DNA of 45,205 nt from Bacillota bacterium (GCA_023459335.1 JAEWUO010000034.1:1-45205); one strand, 5' to 3'. Shown: positions 34,334-42,770, counted from the stretch's first letter. Notes: a model not told the origin generated them from the letters alone. Numbers and translations: made by a program.

Positions 34334-35299
34334 ATGAAAAATGTGTATAACGGAAGCATGAACCCCGTCACCTATAAGGACGCGTTCAGCGCGCTTGTCC
34401 CCGCCATGATTCGCGAAGATCCGGATGTGTTTTATCTGGATGCGGATTTGATGAGCTGCATGGGCACGACGAAATGGTCCGCTGAAAACCCCGTTCATTC
34501 CATAAACTGCGGCGTCGCCGAGGCCAACATGGTCGGCGTCGCCTGCGGTCTGGCCGCCGCGGGATTTAAGCCGATTCTGCATACCTTCGGTCCCTTCGCC
34601 TCGCGCCGCGTTTACGATCAAGCGTTTCTTTCCGCCGGTTACGCGCACAACGACATCACCATCATCGGCAGCGACCCGGGCGTTACCGCCGCGCTCAACG
34701 GCGGCACGCACATGCCGTTTGAAGATATGGCGCTCTACCGCGCTCTGCCCGGCAGCACCGTGATCGATATTTCCGATGTGGAACAGTTTAAAAGCGTCCT
34801 GATGCAGGCGAAAGACCGTCCCGGCGTAAAATACATCCGTACAACGCGCAAATCCACCGCAAAGCTTTACGATGAAGGCGCCCAAACGCCAATCGGCAAA
34901 GGCATCGTATTGCGCGACGGAACAGACGCGGCAATCGTCGCCTCCGGCATCATGGTGCACGAAGCGCTGCAGGCCGCCGAAACGCTTGCGCGCGAAGGCA
35001 TTCAGGCTGCGGTCATCGATATGTTTACCGTAAAGCCGCTCGACGAAGATCTGCTCCTTTCTTATGCAAAGAAGACGGGCGCAATCGTCACCGCGGAAAA
35101 CCACAACCGCATCGGCGGATTGCGCAGCGCCGTTGCGGAAGCGCTTGTCGCTTCCTGCCTCGTGCCGCTCGAATATGTGGCCGTGGAAGACGAGTTCGGC
35201 GAAGTCGGCCCGCAGAGCTATCTGCAGCAGCGCTTCGGCCTCACGGCGGACCATGTCGCGCAAAAGGTGCGCGCGGCAATCGCCCGCAAATCGGCGTAA
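34334..35299 (+). CDS. Transketolase, C-terminal subunit
   Basis: 321 residues carrying the pyrimidine-binding and C-terminal domains. INCGVAEANMVGVACGLA contains the catalytic glutamate that activates ThDP, followed by HTFGPFASRR and PFEDMALYRALPG. GAGGAGG precedes the ATG by seven bases. It completes the two-subunit enzyme with the gene upstream. Confidence 0.93.
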   Translation: MKNVYNGSMNPVTYKDAFSALVPAMIREDPDVFYLDADLMSCMGTTKWSAENPVHSINCGVAEANMVGVACGLAAAGFKPILHTFGPFASRRVYDQAFLSAGYAHNDITIIGSDPGVTAALNGGTHMPFEDMALYRALPGSTVIDISDVEQFKSVLMQAKDRPGVKYIRTTRKSTAKLYDEGAQTPIGKGIVLRDGTDAAIVASGIMVHEALQAAETLAREGIQAAVIDMFTVKPLDEDLLLSYAKKTGAIVTAENHNRIGGLRSAVAEALVASCLVPLEYVAVEDEFGEVGPQSYLQQRFGLTADHVAQKVRAAIARKSA

Positions 35300-35402
35300 C
35301 CTCGCTTCGGCGTGCCGCGTTCCGGCATTCCTGCGTTTCGCCGATCCTTCTATTTGAGTATCTTCATGTTGGTCGCGATACCTCCTTGCACAATGTGCAG
35401 GC

Positions 35403-35433
35403 AAAGGCTTCCCTTTTCGGTGGGGAAGCCTTT
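35403..35433 (+). terminator. Terminator of the transketolase operon
   Basis: An 11-base-pair stem, AAAGGCTTCCC with GGGAAGCCTTT, extended at its base by GC/GC, with a T run in the descending arm. It lies about 100 bases after the stop. Confidence 0.8.
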
Positions 35434-35473
35434 TGCCTTGTTCCGGCGCCTTTCTGTCCCCTGCGGCGCGTGC

Positions 35474-35502
35474 AAAAAAGCCTCCCGTCGATCGGAAGGC
35501 CT
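35474..35502 (-). terminator. Terminator of the dehydratase/racemase operon
   Basis: On the minus strand GCCTTCCG pairs with CGGGAGGC (one G-U pair), loop of five, then TTTTTT. It stands 39 bases after the UxaA-type gene stop. Confidence 0.85.
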
Positions 35503-35540
35503 GAAAACATCCTGCGCGGTTTAAACGCGCCGATTCCTGC

Positions 35541-36704
35541 CTAGATCACAGGACCCAGCGTATGAATATCGATACTGTTGAAATAACCGATCGTTTCGTT
35601 CTTGGTAAACGCACCGTTGAGTACGTTCAGAAGAAGGTCAAACGCTTCGTCCGCCAACTGTTCGATGCTTCGCTCCCCGGTGATGATTCGACCCGCGTTG
35701 AGGTCCATGTCGTGCTCCATGTTTTTATATGTATTCACGTTTCCGCAGATCTTAATCACCGGCATGCTCGGGAATCCCTGCGGCGCGCCGCGTCCGGTAG
35801 AAAACATCATCGCCTGCGCGCCCGTCGCCGCCATGCCGGTTAAAATCTCCGGTTCGCGGCCGGGCGTATCCTTGATCCATAGCCCCTTTTGATCAATAAT
35901 CCGCTCGGGGTATTCCAGAACGCCCTGAATGGGACGCGTGCCGCTCTTGACTATCGCGCCAAGCGACTTTTCCTCGATCGTAGTAAGCCCGCCAAGGATG
36001 TTGCCCGGCGTCGGCTGGCCTTTTCGCATATCGCAGCCGAGGGACATGGCGCGCTGTTCCATCGCCGCGACGATGTCGTAGATGCGTTGTGCCACTTCCG
36101 GCGTCGCGGCGCGGCGCGCGAGGATATGCTCTGCGCCCAGAAATTCCGTCGTTTCGCCGAAAATCACCGTCGCGCCGAAATCGACCAACCGATCCGCGAC
36201 CTGCCCGATTACGCAGTTGGACGCCATCCCGCTGGTCGCATCCGATCCGCCGCATTTAATCGCCATCACAACTTCCGAAATGTCCGCTGGCGTACGCTGC
36301 TGGGACGATGTATTGATCACGAGTTTCTGCGCAAGATCGGTCCCGGCCTGAATGGCGCGCGATGCGCCGCCAAGCGCCTGAATACCGATCATTTCCACCG
36401 GCTTGCCGGTTTTTGCGATGGTGTCGTACATGCGCTGAAAATCCGTGCCTTCGCAGCCGAGGCTGACGATGAGGACGGCCGCGACGTTTGGACTGCAGCC
36501 GAGGCTGATCAGCGTCTCCGTCACGCGGTCCAGATCCGGCGGCAGCTGGCAGCAGCCCTGATGGTGAAAGTAGCCGACTGTTCCTCGCACTTGGTGGACG
36601 ATCGCCTGCGCGACGTCGTTTGCGCAAATCACGCTTGGAATGACCGCAACGTGGTTACGCGCGCCGATTTTGCCGTCAGGCCGTCTGTATCCGTAAAATT
36701 CCAT
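35541..36704 (-). CDS. UxaA-type dehydratase, large (C-terminal) subunit
   Basis: 387 residues of the altronate/galactarate dehydratase family: YRRPDGKIGARNHVAVIPSV at the start, QGCCQLPPD, SLGCEG, KCGGSDATSG and FSTGRGAPQG. Members remove water from sugar acids with an Fe-dependent active site; related two-subunit proteins (SuyAB) split sulfolactate. I start at ATG 36704, eight bases after AGGGGAG, because the earlier GTG lies inside that ribosome binding site. The SAF-domain subunit is encoded 15 bases upstream. Adjacent to a LarA-type racemase, a hydroxy-acid substrate is likely. Confidence 0.9.
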   Translation of the reverse strand: MEFYGYRRPDGKIGARNHVAVIPSVICANDVAQAIVHQVRGTVGYFHHQGCCQLPPDLDRVTETLISLGCSPNVAAVLIVSLGCEGTDFQRMYDTIAKTGKPVEMIGIQALGGASRAIQAGTDLAQKLVINTSSQQRTPADISEVVMAIKCGGSDATSGMASNCVIGQVADRLVDFGATVIFGETTEFLGAEHILARRAATPEVAQRIYDIVAAMEQRAMSLGCDMRKGQPTPGNILGGLTTIEEKSLGAIVKSGTRPIQGVLEYPERIIDQKGLWIKDTPGREPEILTGMAATGAQAMMFSTGRGAPQGFPSMPVIKICGNVNTYKNMEHDMDLNAGRIITGERSIEQLADEAFDLLLNVLNGAFTKNETIGYFNSIDIHTLGPVI

Positions 36705-36719
36705 GGTTCGCACTCCCCT

Positions 36720-37016
36720 TTATAAGTCTCCGCGGCCGCGCGCGCTGTCGAGATTCTGCACATGCACATGCATACCGCGCGCGATATCCGCGCTCGCGAT
36801 GCCGAGTTTTTCCCCGTATTTTACAATCGGCTCGCCTTTTTTGATATTCCTCAGCGCAATTTTATGCCCATAGGGAATTTCATCGCGAGCCACGATATTT
36901 TCCTCGCCGCCCTTTTTATCGCGAACGATCACCGTATCCCCCGCTTGCGTTCCGTTTGCAAACACCGTCGCGACATTATCCTCAGCGTGCACCTTCAACC
37001 CGTAGCCTGGCTCCAT
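36720..37016 (-). CDS. UxaA-type dehydratase, small SAF-domain subunit
   Basis: 98 residues, the SAF fold of the UxaA N-terminus: HAEDNVATVFA, then IPYGHKIALRNIKKGEPIVKYGE and ending HVHVQNLDS. In Escherichia coli UxaA this is fused to the large domain; here it is separate, as in SuyA-like and many Firmicute enzymes. ATG 37016 is preceded by AAGGA at eight bases; an ATG three codons earlier overlaps that site. Confidence 0.9.
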   Translation of the reverse strand: MEPGYGLKVHAEDNVATVFANGTQAGDTVIVRDKKGGEENIVARDEIPYGHKIALRNIKKGEPIVKYGEKLGIASADIARGMHVHVQNLDSARGRGDL

Positions 37017-37059
37017 GTGTCTCATCCTTTCCGTGCTGTCTTTCCGCCAACATTTTACT

Positions 37060-38331
37060 TCAGCGGCTGCAGAAAACCGCTATTCCGTTTGGTATCACAA
37101 CCACGCTCGCGTTTGCGCCCTTCATTCGATACGCAAGGGCGAGCGCTTCGTCCGGCGAATTCGCCGGAATCATATTTGCTTTCCGCACCGTTTCATGATC
37201 CAGACCGCTGACGAGAATCAACGGATGTTTTTTCATGATACGTGCGTAGATCTGCGGGACCCATTGTTCCGCTATCGTTTCTTTGGGCGGAATTTTCGCA
37301 AGCGTCTGTTCAATTTCGTCCGGCGTGCCGGAAGTGATCAGCCGTGTGAAGTGTTCCCCGCCCATTCCGTCGCAGCAGCCGGCGCAGACGATGATCACGC
37401 CGTCCTCGCCCGCGCAGCATTCCGCCGTATCGGCGGATTTCGACGCCTGATACAGGTTTTGGTCCATCGGATAACCCGAATTTCCAGTTACGACGATGTC
37501 CCCCGTCACCGGTTCTGTGCTCGACAGCCCGCGAATCACCGCAACGCCCGCCTCGTGCGCCTGTTCCATATCCCCTGCAAACGCGGCGATGATCTGTTTT
37601 TTTTCATTCAGCGCGACGTTGAGGATAAACGCGAGCTTGACCGCGCGCGCGGCATAGATCATATCTTCATGGATCGGGTTTCGCTCCAGCACGCCGGTAC
37701 GCGCATACGCGCTGGCGATCGCGCGGAACGAGTGGTTTTCATTGACCGTCTCCTCCGAACAGATGCCGGGCAGGATGCTCTTTCTGCCGCCGGAAAACCC
37801 AGCGAAAAAGTGCGGCTCGATAAATCCTTCCGCAATCAGAAGATCGCACTGCGCAGCCAGACGGTTGACGCAGAAGCTCGCGCCGGAAGGCAGGCCGCAG
37901 ACCCGGATAAAATCATCCGGCCGGAACGCGTCGTTGACGGCGATGCGTTCGTTTTTCACCAGTTCTTCGCCAAACATGGCGCGCTGTTCCGCCTCCGTCG
38001 TCGCGCGGTGCAGCCCGGTTGCGATCAGGATCGTGATCTCCGCTCCAGGATTTCCGCGGCGAATTTCGCGCAGCAGCAGCGGGAGCGTGAGCCTGCTCGG
38101 CATGGCGCGCGTGTGGTCGCTCGTCACGATCACGACGCGCCGCTTCCCGCGCGCCAATGCGCTCAGCGGCGGTGTGCCGACGGGATTTCGCAGCGCCTCA
38201 AGCACCAGCTCCTCCTCGGATTTTTGAGGCGGCGCTTCCCACTCGCGCTGCAGGAGAACCGCTTTCAGGTTCTCCCTGGCAACATGAAGGTCGGCATATC
38301 CTTTGTTGTAGGGGATTGGGATCGTTTGCAT
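37060..38331 (-). CDS. LarA-family nickel-pincer hydroxyacid racemase/epimerase
   Basis: 423 residues. With the start at ATG 38331 the key residues carry the numbers of Lactobacillus plantarum LarA: H108 (ATGLHRATT), H174 (IEPHFFAGFSGG), K184 (GGRKSILPG, where the nickel-pincer nucleotide attaches) and H200 (VNENH). SDHTRAMPS at 71-79 is the other family motif. The earlier TTG at 38343 would spoil this and has no ribosome binding site. LarA relatives racemise lactate, malate, phenyllactate or epimerise sugar acids such as gluconate. The cofactor genes larB, larC and larE are not in the window. It lies between a transporter and a split dehydratase, so it likely sets the stereochemistry before dehydration. 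Confidence 0.93.
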   Translation of the reverse strand: MQTIPIPYNKGYADLHVARENLKAVLLQREWEAPPQKSEEELVLEALRNPVGTPPLSALARGKRRVVIVTSDHTRAMPSRLTLPLLLREIRRGNPGAEITILIATGLHRATTEAEQRAMFGEELVKNERIAVNDAFRPDDFIRVCGLPSGASFCVNRLAAQCDLLIAEGFIEPHFFAGFSGGRKSILPGICSEETVNENHSFRAIASAYARTGVLERNPIHEDMIYAARAVKLAFILNVALNEKKQIIAAFAGDMEQAHEAGVAVIRGLSSTEPVTGDIVVTGNSGYPMDQNLYQASKSADTAECCAGEDGVIIVCAGCCDGMGGEHFTRLITSGTPDEIEQTLAKIPPKETIAEQWVPQIYARIMKKHPLILVSGLDHETVRKANMIPANSPDEALALAYRMKGANASVVVIPNGIAVFCSR

Positions 38332-38348
38332 ACGCCGTTCCAATCGGA

Positions 38349-39503
38349 TTATTTTCCCGGTGTCGAATCTACAGGCTCTTTTGCCTGTTTTCGGTTTTTA
38401 TATGCGCCTACCGTAAGAAACGGAATGACGATGAACGCGATGCCGATATAGCCGCAATAACCGTATCCGTACTTGATGATATTTGTCAGCCCGGCGAGAG
38501 ATACCCCCATGGAGATCATCATGACGATCACGGAGAGAATCGCGCTGCGCGCTTTCTCGCTCTTCATTCCGGAAAACACTTTCGCATTCACAAATCGCCC
38601 GACCACGCCGAAGATTGCCGCAACCGCCGTGGAAACAAAGCACAGAAACAGGCAGATATAATACGCCCAGGTTAAAAACGGCGAACCCAGCTGCTTCGTG
38701 ACCGTCAGGGTCGGAATCGTACTGCCGCCTTCTATCGCGCTGTATACGTCGCTCCAGCCAAGCAGCATTACGACGGAGAGGCACAGCACCAGGCTGCTGA
38801 GCACGAACGCGATCCACATGGACTTTTTACTGTCTTTCGGCGTAGCCAGCACCGTGCCGACCGCGATCATCGTTGGAATCGCCGCGCATTGGAAACCCGC
38901 GTACTGGAAGGATTTCAGAAATGCCAGCGGCAGCTGCGACCACGTCGGTCCTCCCGAAAAAACCCGCGAGATTGCGTCGCTTTTCTGCGCAATGCCGATG
39001 GCAAAAATACACAGCGCCGTAATTAAAATCAGCACCGTCATAACCGTACTGGCTTTCCGCACGAGGTCCGCGCCGAACATCGTCAGCGCCAGCAGAACGA
39101 CGCCGACGATCCCGATCGCAACCGGATAGGAAATATTCGCGATGTCCTGAAACATTTTCCCCGTTCCGGCGATGCTCGCGCTGATCGCCATGAGAATCAT
39201 AATGTAAAAATATACCTCGAACACCAATTCGAGTTTATCCAGCGGATGATAAAGCGTTTCAAAGAGCTGTTTATAACTGGTCAGATGATTTTGGTTATAC
39301 ATTATCATCGCTTCGCGCACCGCCAGCGAAAACAGCAGGATCGCCAGCACCGCGGAAAACGGGCCGAACCAGCCTGTGATAACATAGAACTGGTTCGCCT
39401 GATTGCCGGTGGCAAATCCGCCGCCTGCATGCCAGCCAAAGAACACGCTCGCGACGGTTAATGTCGCAGGCCAAAGAAACCGCGCTTTATTTGTTTGCTC
39501 CAT
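38349..39503 (-). CDS. YkvI-type membrane transporter (APC-like)
   Basis: 384 residues with about 10 membrane helices. It starts FLWPATLTVASVFFGWHAGGGFATG, with a broken first helix typical of the APC/LeuT-like fold and of Bacillus YkvI-like proteins. It is the first gene of the minus-strand operon and is followed by the LarA gene, so import of the hydroxy acid or amino acid used by that operon is probable. GGGGGAG precedes the ATG by seven bases. The substrate of the family is poorly known. Confidence 0.8.
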   Translation of the reverse strand: MEQTNKARFLWPATLTVASVFFGWHAGGGFATGNQANQFYVITGWFGPFSAVLAILLFSLAVREAMIMYNQNHLTSYKQLFETLYHPLDKLELVFEVYFYIMILMAISASIAGTGKMFQDIANISYPVAIGIVGVVLLALTMFGADLVRKASTVMTVLILITALCIFAIGIAQKSDAISRVFSGGPTWSQLPLAFLKSFQYAGFQCAAIPTMIAVGTVLATPKDSKKSMWIAFVLSSLVLCLSVVMLLGWSDVYSAIEGGSTIPTLTVTKQLGSPFLTWAYYICLFLCFVSTAVAAIFGVVGRFVNAKVFSGMKSEKARSAILSVIVMMISMGVSLAGLTNIIKYGYGYCGYIGIAFIVIPFLTVGAYKNRKQAKEPVDSTPGK

Positions 39504-39558
39504 CTGGATACTCCCCCACGTTTCGAATTAGAGCGGACAGGTTTTGAAACTAATAATT

Positions 39559-39572
39559 AAACATAATTGTAC
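39559..39572. promoter_or_regulatory. Operator-like site 7 (AAACATAATTGTAC)
   Basis: Perfect AAACAT half and TGT in the right half, overlapping ATTGTACA (39566-39573), the motif that also flanks the transketolase promoter. The site covers the -10 and start of the operon promoter. Confidence 0.5.
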
Positions 39573-39594
39573 ATTTAATATTGCGATATTTCAA
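39566..39594 (-). promoter_or_regulatory. Promoter of the transporter/racemase/dehydratase operon
   Basis: Minus strand: TTGAAA (39594-39589), 17-base spacer, TACAAT (39571-39566). Start near 39559, leader about 55 bases. The -35 lies in the first of two ATATTTCAACAG direct repeats (39586-39597 and 39606-39617), 20 bases apart. Confidence 0.7.
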
Positions 39595-40018
39595 CAGTTA
39601 AATTAATATTTCAACAGCCATCCCGCGGATTATCGACGAATTTTGAGGGTTTTTGTATTAAAACTATCCTTTATTAAGCAAAATTCTGTCGAATGCCATT
39701 GATGATCCGCGGCACAAGCGCGTTTTTTCATTCATTTGTGTTTACTAAACTGGCCAGCCCTGATCTCAATGTTCCCCCGGTCGATATCAATTTTCAATAT
39801 AATATGTTCTAAATAATTATGCCTCCTCAACGCGATCCGTTTTTCATAATCCAGTCAAAAACCAAAAAGCGCGAAGATTGACGTGCCGCCAGGTTTGCTA
39901 TTACAATCATACCAAGCCGCATTCCCACCCGCGAAGGACTGCTGTCCGCCCTTCAACCGCGGACGGGAGGTTTGGTCCGTCCATTAAATTTGAATTTTAT
40001 TTTGAGAGGAAGAAACCT

Positions 40019-41161
40019 ATGTCCGAAGTAGCGGTTATTCGTTGTGACAGTTATGACGATCCGGAGGTTCGCGCGGCGGTTGAGCGCGGGTTTGCGCTGC
40101 TCGGCGGCGTGGAAAGGTTTGCCCGGCCGAACGAAAAAATCCTGCTGAAGCTGAACTGGCTTTCCGCCGATCCGCCGGAAAAGTGCGTTGCGACGCATCC
40201 CTCCGTTTTCCGCGCCGTCGCGGAGCTCCTGCTCGGCGCGGGGGCGGCGGTGTCCTATGGCGACTCCCCGGGTTTCCAGCCGCCTGAAACCGCGGCGAAA
40301 CGAACCGGCGCCGCGGAAATTGCCGATTCGCTGCAGATTTCTCTCGCGGACTTTCGATCCGGCCGCGAGGTGCATTTCGCCGAAGGCCGTCAGAACAAGA
40401 AATTTACGATCGCTTCCGCCGTACTGGACAGCGACGGCGTCATCAGCCTGCCGAAAATGAAAACGCACGGATTCCAGCGGGTGACCGGAGGCGTGAAAAA
40501 CCAATTCGGATGCATTCCCGGCGCGCTGAAAAGCGAGTTTCATGTAAAAGTTCCCGATGCATATGAATTCGCAAAGATGCTGATCGATCTGAACGCGTGC
40601 ATTCACCCCCGCCTGTATGTCATGGACGGCATCATGGCCATGGAAGGAAACGGACCGCGCGGAGGCACCCCGCGAAAGATGAACGCGATTCTGTTGTCGG
40701 CCGATCCCATCGCGCTCGACGCGACGATGTGCCGCTTGATGAATCTGGATCCGGCATTGGTCCTGACAAACCGCGCCGGCTTGGAGATGGGCATGGGAAC
40801 GTATCTGGAAGATCAGATCCGGCTGCTCGGAGACCCCATAGAGCCGCTGATCGCAGGCGACTTCGACGTCAGCAGGTCGCCAGAAAACCCAAAACAAAGA
40901 AAAGCGCTCCCCACCGTAATTAAAAACGCGGTCTCGCCCAGGCCTTATATTCAGGAGGAACACTGCGTTCGCTGCGGTATCTGCGTGAAAATGTGCCCCG
41001 TCACGCCGAAAGCCGTGGACTGGCACGACGGCAATCATAGAAATCCGCCCTCCTACCGATACGACCGGTGCATCCGGTGTTACTGCTGTCAGGAGATGTG
41101 TCCGGAGAGCGCGATCCAGATCAAGGTCCCGTTCCTGCGCAGGGTAATGGATCGAAAATAA
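40019..41161 (+). CDS. DUF362 protein with two C-terminal [4Fe-4S] clusters
   Basis: 380 residues. The DUF362 domain covers about 1-270 (ILLKLNWLS, GDSPGFQPP, SLPKMKTHGFQRVTGGVKNQFG, LSADPIALD). Two ferredoxin motifs follow: CVRCGICVKMCP and CIRCYCCQEMCP, each a four-cysteine 4Fe-4S site. ATG 40019 follows GAGAGGAAG; the 47 codons upstream in frame are not needed. The family is common in anaerobes and its role is largely unknown, probably electron transfer. It is divergent from the LarA operon, which may indicate a redox step in the same pathway. Confidence 0.88.
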   Translation: MSEVAVIRCDSYDDPEVRAAVERGFALLGGVERFARPNEKILLKLNWLSADPPEKCVATHPSVFRAVAELLLGAGAAVSYGDSPGFQPPETAAKRTGAAEIADSLQISLADFRSGREVHFAEGRQNKKFTIASAVLDSDGVISLPKMKTHGFQRVTGGVKNQFGCIPGALKSEFHVKVPDAYEFAKMLIDLNACIHPRLYVMDGIMAMEGNGPRGGTPRKMNAILLSADPIALDATMCRLMNLDPALVLTNRAGLEMGMGTYLEDQIRLLGDPIEPLIAGDFDVSRSPENPKQRKALPTVIKNAVSPRPYIQEEHCVRCGICVKMCPVTPKAVDWHDGNHRNPPSYRYDRCIRCYCCQEMCPESAIQIKVPFLRRVMDRK

Positions 41162-41220
41162 CGCGCTGCGTTGCCGATCCTTTCAGAATATCGCTGATTT
41201 TAATCTGGAATGATCCCAAA

Positions 41221-41246
41221 GTAAAACCGCCTTCGGGCGGTTTTAC
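41221..41246 (+). terminator. Terminator-like hairpin after DUF362 gene
   Basis: GTAAAACCGCC-TTCG-GGCGGTTTTAC, an 11-base-pair perfect stem with a UUCG tetraloop; the T run is inside the stem. It lies between convergent genes and can serve both strands. Confidence 0.75.
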
Positions 41247-41270
41247 GCGTTGCGGCGGTCTGTCCATCGA

Positions 41271-41657
41271 TCACCATGTTTTACTATTAGGCGGCGCCGG
41301 CTCGCGTTCGCGCCATTCGTTTTTCGGCAGCGTCCGGCGGTATGGCACGCGCGTGCTCTCGTATGCCTGCGCCTGTCTTTGCCGAGGCATATCACCGCGC
41401 GTTTGCGAACCCGCGGCGTACGCGGTCTGCTTTCGTTCCTCCTGCCGCTTCTGCCGCTGAAATAAAAGCACCGCCGAAAAGAGCCCGTCGCCGACGGCGC
41501 AGACGGCAAGCACCAGAATCAGCCACTTGCTCAGACTGCTCGTCATAAATTCCATCGCCGGGTTGAACCTGTCGATCGCGAAGAACACGACGAACATCAT
41601 GCCCACGATGATGCCCGCGTGCGCAAAGAATCCCCATAACGTCTGTTTTCTCCGCAT
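41271..41657 (-). CDS. Small membrane protein of unknown function
   Basis: 128 residues. Two membrane helices (about 9-28 and 42-66) are followed by a polar, Arg/Gln-rich tail of about 60 residues, probably cytoplasmic. I do not recognise a family. AAGGGAGGG precedes the ATG by six bases. It follows the phosphodiester glycosidase gene by 42 bases and is probably in its operon. Confidence 0.75.
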   Translation of the reverse strand: MRRKQTLWGFFAHAGIIVGMMFVVFFAIDRFNPAMEFMTSSLSKWLILVLAVCAVGDGLFSAVLLFQRQKRQEERKQTAYAAGSQTRGDMPRQRQAQAYESTRVPYRRTLPKNEWREREPAPPNSKTW

Positions 41658-41699
41658 AAAAAACCCTCCCTTGCAAACTGATCCAGATGGAATCGAAGG

Positions 41700-42728
41700 T
41701 CAAAAGCAGATGATGTCGCTGGAGGTGCGTCCGCCTTTGGTCGGCTGGCTGATCACCTTTCCGTCGAACACCATCATGGCGGTTGCGCCGCCGTCGAGAT
41801 TGTATGCGGTCCGGCATCCGAGCGCGGCGAACGTATTGGCAAGTTCGTCCAGCGTCATGCCTTCCGAATAACCGCTCTGCCGTCCGTCGACCACGATAAA
41901 ACAGTAATGCCCCGGCTCGTAATATCCGATCGCGCAGCGCGGGTTTTTCACCTTGATCTTGCTGGACGAGGTGTCGCAGACCGCGCCGTCACTCACGAGC
42001 GCGGGGCCGAACGCCCATGCCTGCCAGACCGTACTATTTAAAATATCGAGCGCCGAGACCGATCCTTTCCGGTAAACCTGCATCGTTCCGTCCTTGCGCA
42101 GCACGCAGAAATCGTCGCTCATGACGTCGCGGTAGAGAACGCCGTTTCGCACCACGACGCCGTCTTCGCGCGCGCCGTAATAATCGCCGGAGACGGCGAA
42201 TACCGCGCCGTTGTCCTGCGCGATCTTAAGCGGCATTTCATGCAGCCCGCGCCCGTAAGCGTCCTTTGCGAACGCCGTTTGAAACTCATCTATGCTCTTT
42301 ACCCAAACGTCCGCAACGAAATAGGTCGAATCGTACGCCTGCTCCTTACTAATCGCAATGCGCAGCGTGTCGCTCTGGTGGCTCAGCATCGCGCCGATTC
42401 CGGTATCGGACAAAGGAAAAACCGAGGAAAAATCTCCGTTTATGGTCGCCGGCGGCTCCGTTGGCTCCGGCGTCGGCGCCTCCGTCGTTTCCGGTTCGGG
42501 CGTGATCGTCGCCTCGGCCGCCTGCGCCTGCTCGTCCGTCTGCGGCGCTTCGGTTTGCGTGATCGCGGCGGCGCTGACCGTCTGCGCCGATACGCGCTGT
42601 GTCCCGGGAACGACGACGAAGATCAGCGCTGCCGTAAGCATCACCATGATAAAGATGAGCGCATCGCGAATGATCAGTACCGCGCCTGAATATCTGTCAT
42701 GATTCTGTTGTTTCTGCGCATGCTCCAA
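41700..42728 (-). CDS. Membrane-anchored phosphodiester glycosidase (NAGPA-like)
   Basis: 342 residues. One membrane helix at about 17-43, a Thr/Glu/Pro-rich spacer to about 95, then a phosphodiester glycosidase domain: AVSGDYYG, RNGVLYRD, AFGPALVSDG, RCAIGYYEPGHYCFIVVDGR and YNLDGGATAMM, ending PTKGGRTSSDIICF. Family members act outside the cell on sugar-phosphodiester bonds of wall polymers or exopolysaccharide. The start is TTG at 42728, eight bases after GGGAGG. It is divergent from a two-component system, whose repeated binding sites may control both. Confidence 0.85.
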   Translation of the reverse strand: MEHAQKQQNHDRYSGAVLIIRDALIFIMVMLTAALIFVVVPGTQRVSAQTVSAAAITQTEAPQTDEQAQAAEATITPEPETTEAPTPEPTEPPATINGDFSSVFPLSDTGIGAMLSHQSDTLRIAISKEQAYDSTYFVADVWVKSIDEFQTAFAKDAYGRGLHEMPLKIAQDNGAVFAVSGDYYGAREDGVVVRNGVLYRDVMSDDFCVLRKDGTMQVYRKGSVSALDILNSTVWQAWAFGPALVSDGAVCDTSSSKIKVKNPRCAIGYYEPGHYCFIVVDGRQSGYSEGMTLDELANTFAALGCRTAYNLDGGATAMMVFDGKVISQPTKGGRTSSDIICF

Positions 42729-42770
42729 TACCCGTACCTCCCGATACGCATTTTATAGTAAAGGGCGGTT

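Larger units (their letters stand above)
39504..40018. other. Divergent control region, transporter operon/DUF362 gene
   Basis: 515 bases without a gene. On the DUF362 side a perfect TATAAT lies at 39798-39803 without a recognisable -35, directly after GTCGATATC (39780-39788), so an activator may be needed. The rest, 39620-39775, shows nothing I can name. Confidence 0.5.

Noticed and set aside
34232..35404. 390-codon minus-strand frame
   Set aside because: Shadow of the transketolase C-terminal subunit gene.
37015..38451. 478-codon plus-strand frame
   Set aside because: Shadow of the LarA gene, whose active-site residues are all in place on the minus strand; the peptide is Arg/His/Asp-rich without family features.
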